Below are positions 1 through 6,197 of a DNA stretch of 7,298 nt, in pieces. The notes under the pieces were generated by a model that saw nothing but the letters and a program-made list of their open reading frames with translations, was not told the DNA's origin and ran no database searches. Positions within the stretch are counted from its first letter, which is position 1. Every line of letters begins with the position of its first letter. Source of the stretch: Clostridiaceae bacterium (GTDB lineage: Bacteria; Bacillota; Clostridia; Oscillospirales; Acutalibacteraceae); the NCBI GenBank assembly GCA_904501705.1, contig CAJGCA010000073.1, forward strand, positions 1 to 7,298, written 5' to 3'. Made by a program: the position numbers and the translations under genes.

Positions 1-263
1 CCTTCCAAAAACAGCACGGTGATAACAGGAAAAATCAAACTGAGCACCATCAGGACGAACATAAAGATCAGTTTCGTCGAAATGGTCGGCTTTTTGAAAA
101 TCCCAAGCATAAAAAGCCCTATGGCAAGCCCCAAACGCACCAAATTGAATAGCGTTGTCATAGGCAACAACGTCATACCAAAAATAACAATGGGGCCGAA
201 GTAATCATATTGACTTTTGGAGGATGCATCGATAGACGCGGTCCCAATCGGAGGTGTGTTCAT
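1..263 (-). CDS. Partial polytopic membrane protein, possibly repeat-unit polymerase (Wzy/O-antigen ligase type)
   Basis: Only the first 87 codons are visible; the gene runs off the left edge. The reading frame encodes a polar N-terminus of about 20 residues (starting MNTPPIGTAS), then hydrophobic stretches at about residues 23-56 (probably two spans, broken near NLVR) and 65-86, with a short KKPTISTK loop between them. This is the pattern of an integral membrane protein. I chose the ATG at 261-263 because AAAGGA lies at 275-280, 11 nt upstream, and because the next in-frame ATG (174-176) falls inside the first span. This start makes the gene overlap the end of the preceding glycosyltransferase by 59 bp. 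As the membrane protein after two glycosyltransferases, it could be the polysaccharide polymerase, a ligase or the flippase. The visible part has no diagnostic motif, so the function is inferred from position only. Confidence 0.72.
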   Translation of the reverse strand, partial: MNTPPIGTASIDASSKSQYDYFGPIVIFGMTLLPMTTLFNLVRLGLAIGLFMLGIFKKPTISTKLIFMFVLMVLSLIFPVITVLFLE

Positions 264-1251
264 AAACAGTACAATCCTTTGAGTATAAATTGCCGCTAAG
301 CACTTCTTTCATAAGCAAGGCAAGTTCTTTCGGCGAAAACGGGTCGAAAAAGCGGACGTTTTCATAATCGCCCAGCACCTCTCGCGCAAAAGCGCAATCG
401 GCACTGAGAATCAAACCGCTTAAAGAGGCGGCTTCCAGCAGGGGCAACCCCACGGTTTCTATATAGGATGGAAAAAGTAACGTAGAGGAGGTGTAGTAAT
501 GCGCCATGTTATCGTACGGCACCGATCCGATGCAGGCGATGTTGCGATGGTGTATCGTCCCGTGGGGTAAGGTCAGCGTTACCTCGAAATCGGTGTGGCC
601 TTGTTCGTTTAATAGCGTACACGCTTGAATGATAGTATCAATATTCTTATAAATTTCGTTATTTGTCGGGTAGAAAAAGCGGTTCTTTTCAAAGGGGGCT
701 CTTTCGTCATGCGGTGGGATCGAAACGTCGGGGAAAGCGGTTATGATCTTGCCCGATGAAACGTGCGTTTTTTGGACAACCGCCTCTTTCATCCACGCGG
801 TTTGTACGATAACGATGTCTGCCCGCTTTACGGAGGCTTTAATAAATCCGCCGATAATATGCTGATAAAAGGCGGTTACTCGTTCGCGCTTTTTGAAAAA
901 AGAAAACCGTTTGGTATTCTGGAACGGAATGGATTGATGCACGTACACGATCTGAGGAGCCTTTACGCCGAACGTGATAATGTTTTGCAGCGATACGACC
1001 ACATCCGGCTTTAGTTCATCAATAAAGCGTCGCCCCGCAAAACAATCGAACCAGATCTTTTTCAGCCAACTGCTTTTCACGTCTTGCCGAACGATTACGC
1101 GGATATTGTCGGTTTCCTCCAAATAATGGTCGCCCAACAAAAAGATCCACTCGTTTTCCGTGTCAACGCGGCGAATGTGGTGATAAAATTGTTTCAAAAC
1201 CGTCATTGCCCCGCCTCGCGAGGCGGCAATGTCATTGACAACAATTCTCAT
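205..1251 (-). CDS. Glycosyltransferase, GT-B fold, family 4 type
   Basis: This protein of 348 residues probably transfers a sugar from a nucleotide donor to the lipid-linked oligosaccharide at the cytoplasmic membrane face. The N-terminus MRIVVNDIAASRGGAMTVL is the typical first strand and glycine-rich turn of a retaining GT-B enzyme. The C-terminal half carries the E-x7-E donor-site motif as E265 (TVGLPLL) E273, followed by a conserved AREVLGD segment near 289-295. I saw no signal peptide or membrane span. The frame is open up to 1293, but ATG 1249-1251 is the better start: GAGGGG lies at 1259-1264, 7 nt upstream, and the family N-terminus begins there. The gene then overlaps the preceding glycosyltransferase by 20 bp, and its own end overlaps the next gene by 59 bp. 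Donor and acceptor sugars cannot be told from the sequence. Confidence 0.88.
   Translation of the reverse strand: MRIVVNDIAASRGGAMTVLKQFYHHIRRVDTENEWIFLLGDHYLEETDNIRVIVRQDVKSSWLKKIWFDCFAGRRFIDELKPDVVVSLQNIITFGVKAPQIVYVHQSIPFQNTKRFSFFKKRERVTAFYQHIIGGFIKASVKRADIVIVQTAWMKEAVVQKTHVSSGKIITAFPDVSIPPHDERAPFEKNRFFYPTNNEIYKNIDTIIQACTLLNEQGHTDFEVTLTLPHGTIHHRNIACIGSVPYDNMAHYYTSSTLLFPSYIETVGLPLLEAASLSGLILSADCAFAREVLGDYENVRFFDPFSPKELALLMKEVLSGNLYSKDCTVYEHTSDWDRVYRCILQKSI
1205..1230 (-). other. GC-rich hairpin at the junction of the two glycosyltransferase genes
   Basis: CCGCCTCGCGAGGCGG (1211-1226) is a 16-bp perfect palindrome. In the minus-strand RNA it folds as ATTGC-CGCCT, loop CGCG, AGGCG-(GG bulge)-GCAAT, making ten base pairs. 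It starts 1 nt after the stop of the upstream gene (1232) and covers about +22 to +47 of the downstream gene, encoding IAASRGGAM. No U tract follows, so it is not an intrinsic terminator. It may be only a by-product of the glycine/alanine codons. Confidence 0.45.
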
Positions 1252-2455
1252 AAAAATTCCCCTCAATACGTTGGTAAGCAACGGAGATGTCAAAATTGTC
1301 TTTTAAAACGGAAGTGATATGAGCGGGGTCTACCGAAAGGCTGCTTATACGGGAAACCGCTTCGCAAAACGTTTCAACGCTGTCGCTTTGGCAGGATACC
1401 CCCACGCCGTTTTCTTCCAAAAAGGTACCGATATCGGTTGCCGTATCGGTGGCAGCCAAAACAGGAAGACCTGCTTGCAGATAGGCTAGTAAGCGGGAGG
1501 GGAAATTGGGGATGGTGAAGCGGTGATCCAAAAAGATCAGCCCATAATCACACGCGGCGATCATGTTGTCGTAATCCGCCTTGGGTAATCGCTGCATAAG
1601 CTTTGCGTGTTGCGGCTTTTCGGATTCGAAATACGCTTGCAGTTTACCGTATTCCGTGCCGTCGCCAACGATGAGGAAAAATGCGTTTTCGTTATGCCGT
1701 TGCGCTTTTAAGCAGTCGATAATGAAAGGGATCCCTTGCGGCTTTCCCAAATTCCCGCCGTAAACAAACACTTGTTTATCCAAGGGAATACCATACTTGA
1801 CGCGAAGCGCCTCGCGCTCTTCTGCCGAAACGGACATATCGGCAATTTCTATACAATTGGGGCATAGCTCAACCTTTTCGGGATCGATCTCGGGGTTGTG
1901 TGTCAGCAGATACTCGACGTTGGCCGCCGACATACATCCAATGCGATCGGAAATGGAATACAGCGCTTTTTCTTTTTTTCGGAACAGGCGGTAGAGAACG
2001 CCGGTATTCATCAGCCCGATATCCACCGCATTCTGCGGGAAGATATCCTTGAGCATCAGATACGTGCGCGCACCGTCGCGCTTTTTCACATACCGAACGG
2101 GTTTCACAATGGTGATGGGGGGCGTTGAATATAAGACCAGATCAAATTTCACGTGTGAGAAATATCGCTTGATCCCGCGGACCAGTTGCGATTCTAACAG
2201 TACCGTGGACATCCCCTTTTCGAGGATATTGGTTTTTTGAATGTTGCCGGTTTTCAGCTTCAAAATGTGCACCCGCTTATGCACGTCATCGGAGTCGTCC
2301 TCAATCAGACGGGAGGGTTGTCCGAAACGCCGTTCCACCGGGGAGACGATATACACGTTGTGCCCGTTTTGAGCACAGTGGCGCACCAGATCGGTATACA
2401 GATCGTGGTTGTCCACCGAAACGATATCCAGCAAAGTAATAAACAGAATATTCAC
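1232..2455 (-). CDS. Glycosyltransferase family 4, WbuB-like
   Basis: This GT-B glycosyltransferase of 407 residues is likely cytoplasmic or membrane-associated and extends the lipid-linked glycan. It shows an N-terminal strand MNILFITLLD, an acceptor domain with MLKDIFPQNAVDIG (134-147), the donor-domain opening VYGGNLGKPQGI (231-242), LIVGDGTE (261-268), and the segment IPNFPSRLLAYLQAGLPVLA (315-334). The GNLGKPQGI and PNFPSR..AYL..G.PVLA pair is typical of WbuB-type enzymes, which in E. coli O26 have been linked to N-acetyl-fucosamine transfer; the sugar here is unknown. The start codon is GTG (2453-2455), with GAGG at 2461-2464, 5 nt upstream. It lies 21 bp after the acyltransferase stop. 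Its last 20 bp overlap the next glycosyltransferase. Confidence 0.88.
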   Translation of the reverse strand: MNILFITLLDIVSVDNHDLYTDLVRHCAQNGHNVYIVSPVERRFGQPSRLIEDDSDDVHKRVHILKLKTGNIQKTNILEKGMSTVLLESQLVRGIKRYFSHVKFDLVLYSTPPITIVKPVRYVKKRDGARTYLMLKDIFPQNAVDIGLMNTGVLYRLFRKKEKALYSISDRIGCMSAANVEYLLTHNPEIDPEKVELCPNCIEIADMSVSAEEREALRVKYGIPLDKQVFVYGGNLGKPQGIPFIIDCLKAQRHNENAFFLIVGDGTEYGKLQAYFESEKPQHAKLMQRLPKADYDNMIAACDYGLIFLDHRFTIPNFPSRLLAYLQAGLPVLAATDTATDIGTFLEENGVGVSCQSDSVETFCEAVSRISSLSVDPAHITSVLKDNFDISVAYQRIEGNFYENCCQ

Positions 2456-2476
2456 GGCAACCTCACAGAGAATACG

Positions 2477-3574
2477 TTATGATAACGGATTTTGGAAGCG
2501 AGACGACATCTTTTCGGTCAAAGGACGGCACCAAGCGGCGATGAGAGAGAACAATTTTTCCCGCACCCAATCAATGACGCTGCACCCAATGAAGATCAGC
2601 GGCACGCTCAGCAGCAGATGCAATAAGAACGTGCCCGATTCCATATAATAATGCTTTAAGGGCTGGACCCATTGATTCCAAAGCAGGGTATTACGCATAA
2701 GGTATTGCGTGTGAATCAAGAACACACCGAAGGTGGTGCTGCCCAGCGTTGTCCAAAGGCGGTTTTGCTTGGGGGGCAACTGAATAAAGAACATAAACAG
2801 GGCAACCGATCCGATCAACACGGGCAAAGAGGTGTAGCTATACCAGTCAAAAAGTTCTTTTCCGATAAGGGCTTGTTGTGCGATTTTTATACCGAAAGGC
2901 ACGAGGCAAGCACCGAAGAAGATCGGCAACAACCATCTTTGAGAAAAGCGGACTTCGTATTTTCGCAAATATCCAGCCAGCAGATACAAAAACACAAACC
3001 ATACCAGAGAATACCCGCCGTTGACACCCACAGAATTTCCTGCAAAAAAGAACACGGTGGGAATGGCAGAGAATACGACCCCTAAAATCATCAACAACCA
3101 TTGCTGCTCTTTGCGGGAAAGTGCGGCAATGGCTTTATTTAAGAAGGGCGAGAGCACATATAAAACGACATATACGGCAGCAAACCAGTATTCTCCGTGG
3201 ATAAGGGGAAAGAGATATCCGGTTATCAGGGTTTTGATGTTAAACGGACAAACGCCAAGCAAGCAACAGATACCGTAGATCCCTACGGAATAAAACACCA
3301 CCTGTAAGACCAGGCGAACCACCTTTCCCGGCTTGACGGGAGAGGTGCTTACCGAGAGCATCCATCCGCTGATCAGTACATAGATGTTGACCGAAACGTA
3401 GCAAAAGCTTTCCGTCAACCAAGCGACAGCATAGTTGGGCTCTCCGTATACGGCTGCATCCAATATGCCGCCTTGGTTAAAATAATGGAGTGCTACGATC
3501 ATCAGCATAGCGATGACGCGCAGTAATTCAATATTGGAATTGCGCGCTACTTTTCGCGGTGTCATAACGTTCAC
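2477..3574 (-). CDS. Integral membrane acyltransferase, acyltransferase 3 (OafA/YrhL-like) family
   Basis: This 365-residue protein probably moves an acyl group (often acetyl) onto a glycan at the cytoplasmic membrane. About ten hydrophobic spans are visible, roughly at 17-33, 56-76, 85-106, 131-146, 157-178, 187-203, 212-229, 248-265, 276-293 and 313-334. The first span carries the family's R-x10-H motif as R19 and H30 (NIELLRV...ALHY). NIYVLISGWMLS (63-74) matches the conserved SG turn, and TFGVFLIHTQYL (281-292) matches the conserved late helix with its histidine. The length is normal for a standalone member; there is no fused SGNH domain. The start is taken as GTG 3572-3574, which overlaps the preceding stop as GTGA; ATG 3563-3565, three codons later, is an alternative. 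Its place among glycan genes points to O-acylation of the repeat unit or a sugar intermediate, an inference. Confidence 0.88.
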   Translation of the reverse strand: MNVMTPRKVARNSNIELLRVIAMLMIVALHYFNQGGILDAAVYGEPNYAVAWLTESFCYVSVNIYVLISGWMLSVSTSPVKPGKVVRLVLQVVFYSVGIYGICCLLGVCPFNIKTLITGYLFPLIHGEYWFAAVYVVLYVLSPFLNKAIAALSRKEQQWLLMILGVVFSAIPTVFFFAGNSVGVNGGYSLVWFVFLYLLAGYLRKYEVRFSQRWLLPIFFGACLVPFGIKIAQQALIGKELFDWYSYTSLPVLIGSVALFMFFIQLPPKQNRLWTTLGSTTFGVFLIHTQYLMRNTLLWNQWVQPLKHYYMESGTFLLHLLLSVPLIFIGCSVIDWVREKLFSLIAAWCRPLTEKMSSRFQNPLS

Positions 3575-4173
3575 TTCCGTTTCGCAGGAACACCAACGTA
3601 GGTTCCTGATTCTTTAATGTTTTCCACAACGACCGCACCGGCACCGATCATACAATCGGCACAGATCGAACGATTGTTGATCACCACGGCGCCTGCACCG
3701 ATCATGGTGCGTTCTCCTACGGTGACAGTGCCCGCCAGGCGAGATCCCACGGAAACGTGTGTGAAATCGCCCACGGTACAATCGTGATCGATAGAGCTGC
3801 AGGTGTTAACGATCGCGCCGTTGCCGACGGAGGCATCGGCGTTGATCACGGCACCCGCCATAACCACGGTTCCTTCCCCGATGGTTACGTTGCTGCCGAT
3901 GGTAGCGGCAGGGTGGATCAACGTTGCGAGAGCGGCGTTGCTGTTTTTCAACATTTTGGTGATGCGTTCGCGGATCGCATTATTGCCGATGGCGACAATG
4001 AAATCGTGGGAATCGAGAAACCGTTTGTGGTCCGCCACGGTCCCGGCGGTGGGGACGGCGGTGTCCGGCGCATCATCCAGATATGCAATTTCCTCGTAGC
4101 CGGCAAGTCTTGCTATATCCGCAATCACCTTTCCGTGCCCGCTGGCACCTAGGATCATCAGCTTTGATTTCAT
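3571..4173 (-). CDS. pglD: Sugar N-acetyltransferase, NeuD/PglD family (EpsM-like)
   Basis: This 200-residue enzyme probably acetylates the 4-amino group of a UDP-amino sugar using acetyl-CoA, giving UDP-N,N'-diacetylbacillosamine if the pathway assignment is right. The N-terminal Rossmann-like UDP-binding part has the loop GASGHGK (9-15), YLDD (31-34) and AIGNN (61-65). Residues from about 87 onward form hexapeptide repeats of a left-handed beta helix (HPAATIGSNVTIGEGTVV and following), ending in GVPAK. H130 with D131 (in SSIDHD) sits where PglD has its catalytic His-Glu pair, so the acidic partner is Asp here. The frame is open to 4278, but ATG 4171-4173 is preferred: AGAGGA lies at 4183-4188, 9 nt upstream, and the family N-terminus begins there. 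The start overlaps the previous stop as ATGA. The symbol marks family resemblance; other NeuD-family amino-sugar acetyltransferases remain possible. Confidence 0.86.
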   Translation of the reverse strand: MKSKLMILGASGHGKVIADIARLAGYEEIAYLDDAPDTAVPTAGTVADHKRFLDSHDFIVAIGNNAIRERITKMLKNSNAALATLIHPAATIGSNVTIGEGTVVMAGAVINADASVGNGAIVNTCSSIDHDCTVGDFTHVSVGSRLAGTVTVGERTMIGAGAVVINNRSICADCMIGAGAVVVENIKESGTYVGVPAKRK

Positions 4174-4796
4174 ACCGTTGCATCCTCTTTTATTACCGTT
4201 CCGGTAAATTCTTCCATCGTCACCGAGGTTTCCGAGGAGATACCGTCCCGCTTGAGAACCGTTAAAACCGTTCCCCATAAGATCTTGATATCTCCTATAA
4301 GCGTAATGTTATCAACGTACTGTACGTCGTAACGGAATTTATCTTCCCAAGAAACCGCGTTGCGACCGTTCACTTGCGCTAATCCGGTAAGCCCGGGACG
4401 AACGTTGTGGCGGCGTCGTTGCTCGTCGTTGTAAAGCGGCAAATATTTCACCAACAACGGGCGCGGACCCACGATCGACATATCGCCTATTAGAATGTTG
4501 CATAATTCGGGCAACTCATCCAGGGAGGTGCTGCGCAAAAGCTTGCCGTAAGAGGTCAGCCGCAGCTCATCCGGCAACAGATCCCCGTTCTCATCCTTGG
4601 CGTTTGTCATCGTACGGAATTTGATCAAGCGAAAGATCTTTTCGTTCTTGCCGGGTCGCAGTTGGGTGAAGAAAGGATTGCTGCGCATCACAACCGCACC
4701 GATCAGCATCAATATCAGCATCACGGGGGAAAGGATGATCAGTGCCAGCAATGACAGCACAACGTCAATGCATCGCTTAAAACACTTTGCGTACAT
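4170..4796 (-). CDS. pglC: Undecaprenyl-phosphate phosphoglycosyl transferase, PglC/EpsL-like
   Basis: This monotopic enzyme of 208 residues starts glycan assembly by transferring a phospho-sugar from its UDP donor to undecaprenyl phosphate at the inner membrane face. The N-terminal re-entrant membrane helix spans about 10-37 with a central Pro (LSPVML). Then come FRLIKFRTM (55-63), the catalytic Asp-Glu pair D93-E94 in SLDELPEL, GDMSIVGPRPLLVKYLPLY (104-122) and RPGLTGLAQVNGRNAVSW (133-150). From memory, this follows Campylobacter PglC very closely in length and order, including DE at 93-94, which favours a bacillosamine-type donor over the galactose or glucose donors of the larger WbaP/WcaJ proteins. 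ATG 4794-4796 has GGGAG at 4806-4810, 9 nt upstream. It lies 20 bp after the aminotransferase stop. Substrate identity is inferred. Confidence 0.92.
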   Translation of the reverse strand: MYAKCFKRCIDVVLSLLALIILSPVMLILMLIGAVVMRSNPFFTQLRPGKNEKIFRLIKFRTMTNAKDENGDLLPDELRLTSYGKLLRSTSLDELPELCNILIGDMSIVGPRPLLVKYLPLYNDEQRRRHNVRPGLTGLAQVNGRNAVSWEDKFRYDVQYVDNITLIGDIKILWGTVLTVLKRDGISSETSVTMEEFTGTVIKEDATV

Positions 4797-4816
4797 ATTT
4801 GTGTTCTCCCGTCACG

Positions 4817-6043
4817 TTATTCGAAGCAGGAACGGATCATGTCAATGATGCGATCTTGTTCGTCGGCAGTCATCTTATTGTCGCTGGGGAGACAAAGTCC
4901 GCGATGGAAAATATCGGCACCCACATCGATGCATCCGCCGGCTATGTATGCATTGGTGCTTGCCCGCCCGTTGCCGTCCTTTGTCACAAACGGATTCATA
5001 CGGTACATCGGTTGCATATGCATCGGCTTCCAGATCGGACGACCCTCGACGTTGTATTTTGCCAATGTTTCCAGTATTTCGGTGGGACAGGTCTTTCCCT
5101 TTTCCTTGACAAAGCAAGCCTCGCTGTCGCTGCGTACTTGCTTGCACATAGCCGCCTCGTCGATGAGCAGGCAGGAAAGCCAGAAGTTGGGCTTCATACA
5201 AGCTTCATCGTAGGGATTCATAGAAACGGGCAGATCCTTCAGGCCTTCCTTATAGCGCATATAGATCGCTTTCTTCTGCGCAATATGTTCATCCAAATGG
5301 GGATATTGCCCTCGCACCACGCCGGCGATGACGTTGCTCATGCGGTAATTATAGCCCACCTCTTCGTGCTGATACCAGGGGGCGTTCTCACGGCTTTGGG
5401 TAGACCATTTACGCGCCTTGTTTGCCGCCGCCTCATCGTCGGTGAGCAGCATACCGCCGGAAGAACCGGTGATGATCTTATTGCCGTTAAACGAGATGGC
5501 GTTGTATGTGCCGAAAGTGCCGGTTTGCACACCCTTGTAGGTGGCGCCTAAGGATTCCGCCGCATCTTCGATCAAGACGGCGCCGTGCTTACGGCAAATG
5601 GCGGTGATCTCATCTATTTTGGCGGGCACGCCGTACAGGTTGGCCATGACAACGACTTTGGTGTCGGGATACAGCTCAAACGCCTTTTCCAACGCAACGG
5701 GATCCATGTTCCACGTGTCGTATTCCGTATCGATGAATATCGGAATACCGCCCTCGTATACGACGGGATTTAACGTCGCGGCAAAGGTCATATCGGTGCA
5801 AAACACCGTGCCGCCCGGTTGTACTCCCGCCAATTTTACAGCAAGATGCAATGCGGCGGTGCCGCAAGAAAGCGCTACCGCGTATTTGCAGCCCACCTTT
5901 TCACAAGTGAGGCGTTCCACTTCGTTGATGTTAGCTCCAACGGTAGACATCCAGTTCGTTTCATACGCCTCGGTTATGTACTGCAATTCTTCTCCGTGCA
6001 TAGTCGGGGAAGAAAGATAGATTTTTTTCTCAAAAGCAGTCAC
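4817..6043 (-). CDS. pglE: PLP-dependent sugar aminotransferase, DegT/DnrJ/EryC1/StrS family (PglE/EpsN-like)
   Basis: First gene of the operon. It probably transfers an amino group to a UDP-4-keto-6-deoxy sugar. With the GTG start the protein has 408 residues. It opens KKIYLSSPTMHGEE, close to Bacillus EpsN, and carries SCGTAALHLA (59-68, phosphate binding), EDAAESLG (159-166, with D160 contacting the cofactor nitrogen) and SFNGNKIIT with K189 as the PLP Schiff-base lysine. GYNYRMSN (230-237) and GRPIWKPMH (334-342) are conserved family blocks. It is slightly longer than Campylobacter PglE because of a loop around 347-372. The frame extends in phase to a TTG at 6056-6058. I prefer GTG 6041-6043, because the purine run GGAAGA (6051-6056) sits 7 nt upstream, whereas the TTG has no clear ribosome-binding site. 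GTG 6047-6049 is a third option. The start codon is the least certain part. Confidence 0.9.
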   Translation of the reverse strand: MTAFEKKIYLSSPTMHGEELQYITEAYETNWMSTVGANINEVERLTCEKVGCKYAVALSCGTAALHLAVKLAGVQPGGTVFCTDMTFAATLNPVVYEGGIPIFIDTEYDTWNMDPVALEKAFELYPDTKVVVMANLYGVPAKIDEITAICRKHGAVLIEDAAESLGATYKGVQTGTFGTYNAISFNGNKIITGSSGGMLLTDDEAAANKARKWSTQSRENAPWYQHEEVGYNYRMSNVIAGVVRGQYPHLDEHIAQKKAIYMRYKEGLKDLPVSMNPYDEACMKPNFWLSCLLIDEAAMCKQVRSDSEACFVKEKGKTCPTEILETLAKYNVEGRPIWKPMHMQPMYRMNPFVTKDGNGRASTNAYIAGGCIDVGADIFHRGLCLPSDNKMTADEQDRIIDMIRSCFE

Positions 6044-6050
6044 AAACACA

Positions 6051-6056
6051 TCTTCC
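6051..6056 (-). promoter_or_regulatory. Weak ribosome-binding site favouring the GTG 6043 start
   Basis: On the minus strand GGAAGA lies 7 nt before the GTG at 6041-6043. It is too close to serve GTG 6049 and overlaps the TTG at 6058. It is only a partial match to the anti-Shine-Dalgarno sequence, so it supports the start choice without settling it. Confidence 0.4.
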
Positions 6057-6059
6057 AAT

Positions 6060-6077
6060 CTTTAAGTTTTCTTAAAG
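6060..6077 (-). other. Small AU-rich hairpin in the operon leader
   Basis: The minus strand reads CTTTAAG, loop AAAA, CTTAAAG: a 7-bp perfect stem with a tetraloop, ending just before the candidate ribosome-binding site. It lies between the promoter and the first gene. It is weak (one G-C pair and one C-G pair per stem at most) and is not followed by a U tract, so it is not a terminator. Confidence 0.4.
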
Positions 6078-6090
6078 GGTATTCTTATTC

Positions 6091-6120
6091 ATTATAACAT
6101 ATATATATAACATATGTCAA
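6091..6120 (-). promoter_or_regulatory. Consensus vegetative promoter of the glycan operon
   Basis: On the minus strand a perfect -35 TTGACA (6115-6120) is separated by 18 bp from a perfect -10 TATAAT (6091-6096), which is preceded by TGT to make an extended -10 (TGTTATAAT). The spacer is almost purely A/T. Transcription should begin near 6084, giving a leader of about 40 nt to the GTG at 6043. The promoter lies downstream of the terminator of the preceding gene, so it is the natural start of the seven-gene operon. Confidence 0.88.
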
Positions 6121-6156
6121 TGGAAAGAAAAATCTGCGCTATAAGTGACGCACTAA

Positions 6157-6196
6157 AACGCGAAAAAGCCACCCGTTAGGATGGCTTTTTCGCGTT
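6157..6196 (-). terminator. Intrinsic terminator of the alcohol dehydrogenase gene
   Basis: Perfect 15-bp arms at 6157-6171 and 6182-6196 (AACGCGAAAAAGCCA and its complement) enclose a short inner stem. In the minus-strand RNA the core is GCCAUCC, loop UAAC, GGGUGGC, fully paired through one U-G wobble, with A5 before it and U5 after it. Read from the plus strand the same position is a C-A mismatch, so the structure is better suited to transcripts from the right. It starts 10 bp after the dehydrogenase stop codon. Confidence 0.92.
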
Positions 6197-6197
6197 G

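Noticed and set aside
19..204. A 61-codon open frame on the plus strand at the left edge
   Set aside because: The opposite strand encodes a hydrophobic membrane protein with a credible start at 263, which explains this stretch better.
174..208. ATGA overlap at 205-208 as the start of the last gene
   Set aside because: That frame stops after 11 codons. The hydrophobic frame is a different one and starts at 263.
1252..1293. Upstream extension of the second glycosyltransferase to 1293
   Set aside because: The added 14 residues precede the typical MRIVVND start, which has GAGGGG 7 nt upstream.
2672..3085. A 137-codon open frame on the plus strand
   Set aside because: It is antisense to the acyltransferase, and its translation is rich in K, Q, R and H with no motif, as expected for the complement of a hydrophobic coding region.
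4174..4278. Upstream extension of the acetyltransferase to 4278
   Set aside because: The extra 35 residues overlap the phosphoglycosyl transferase, resemble no family sequence, and the ATG at 4173 has a good ribosome-binding site.
4787..5551. A 254-codon open frame on the plus strand
   Set aside because: It lies antisense to the well-supported aminotransferase, has no recognisable domain or ribosome-binding site, and is explained by the codon pattern of the opposite strand.
6098..6117. AT-dinucleotide run as a microsatellite or phase-variable repeat
   Set aside because: The pure AT run is short and sits inside the promoter spacer, and no flanking inverted repeats are seen. Length variation is possible but not shown.
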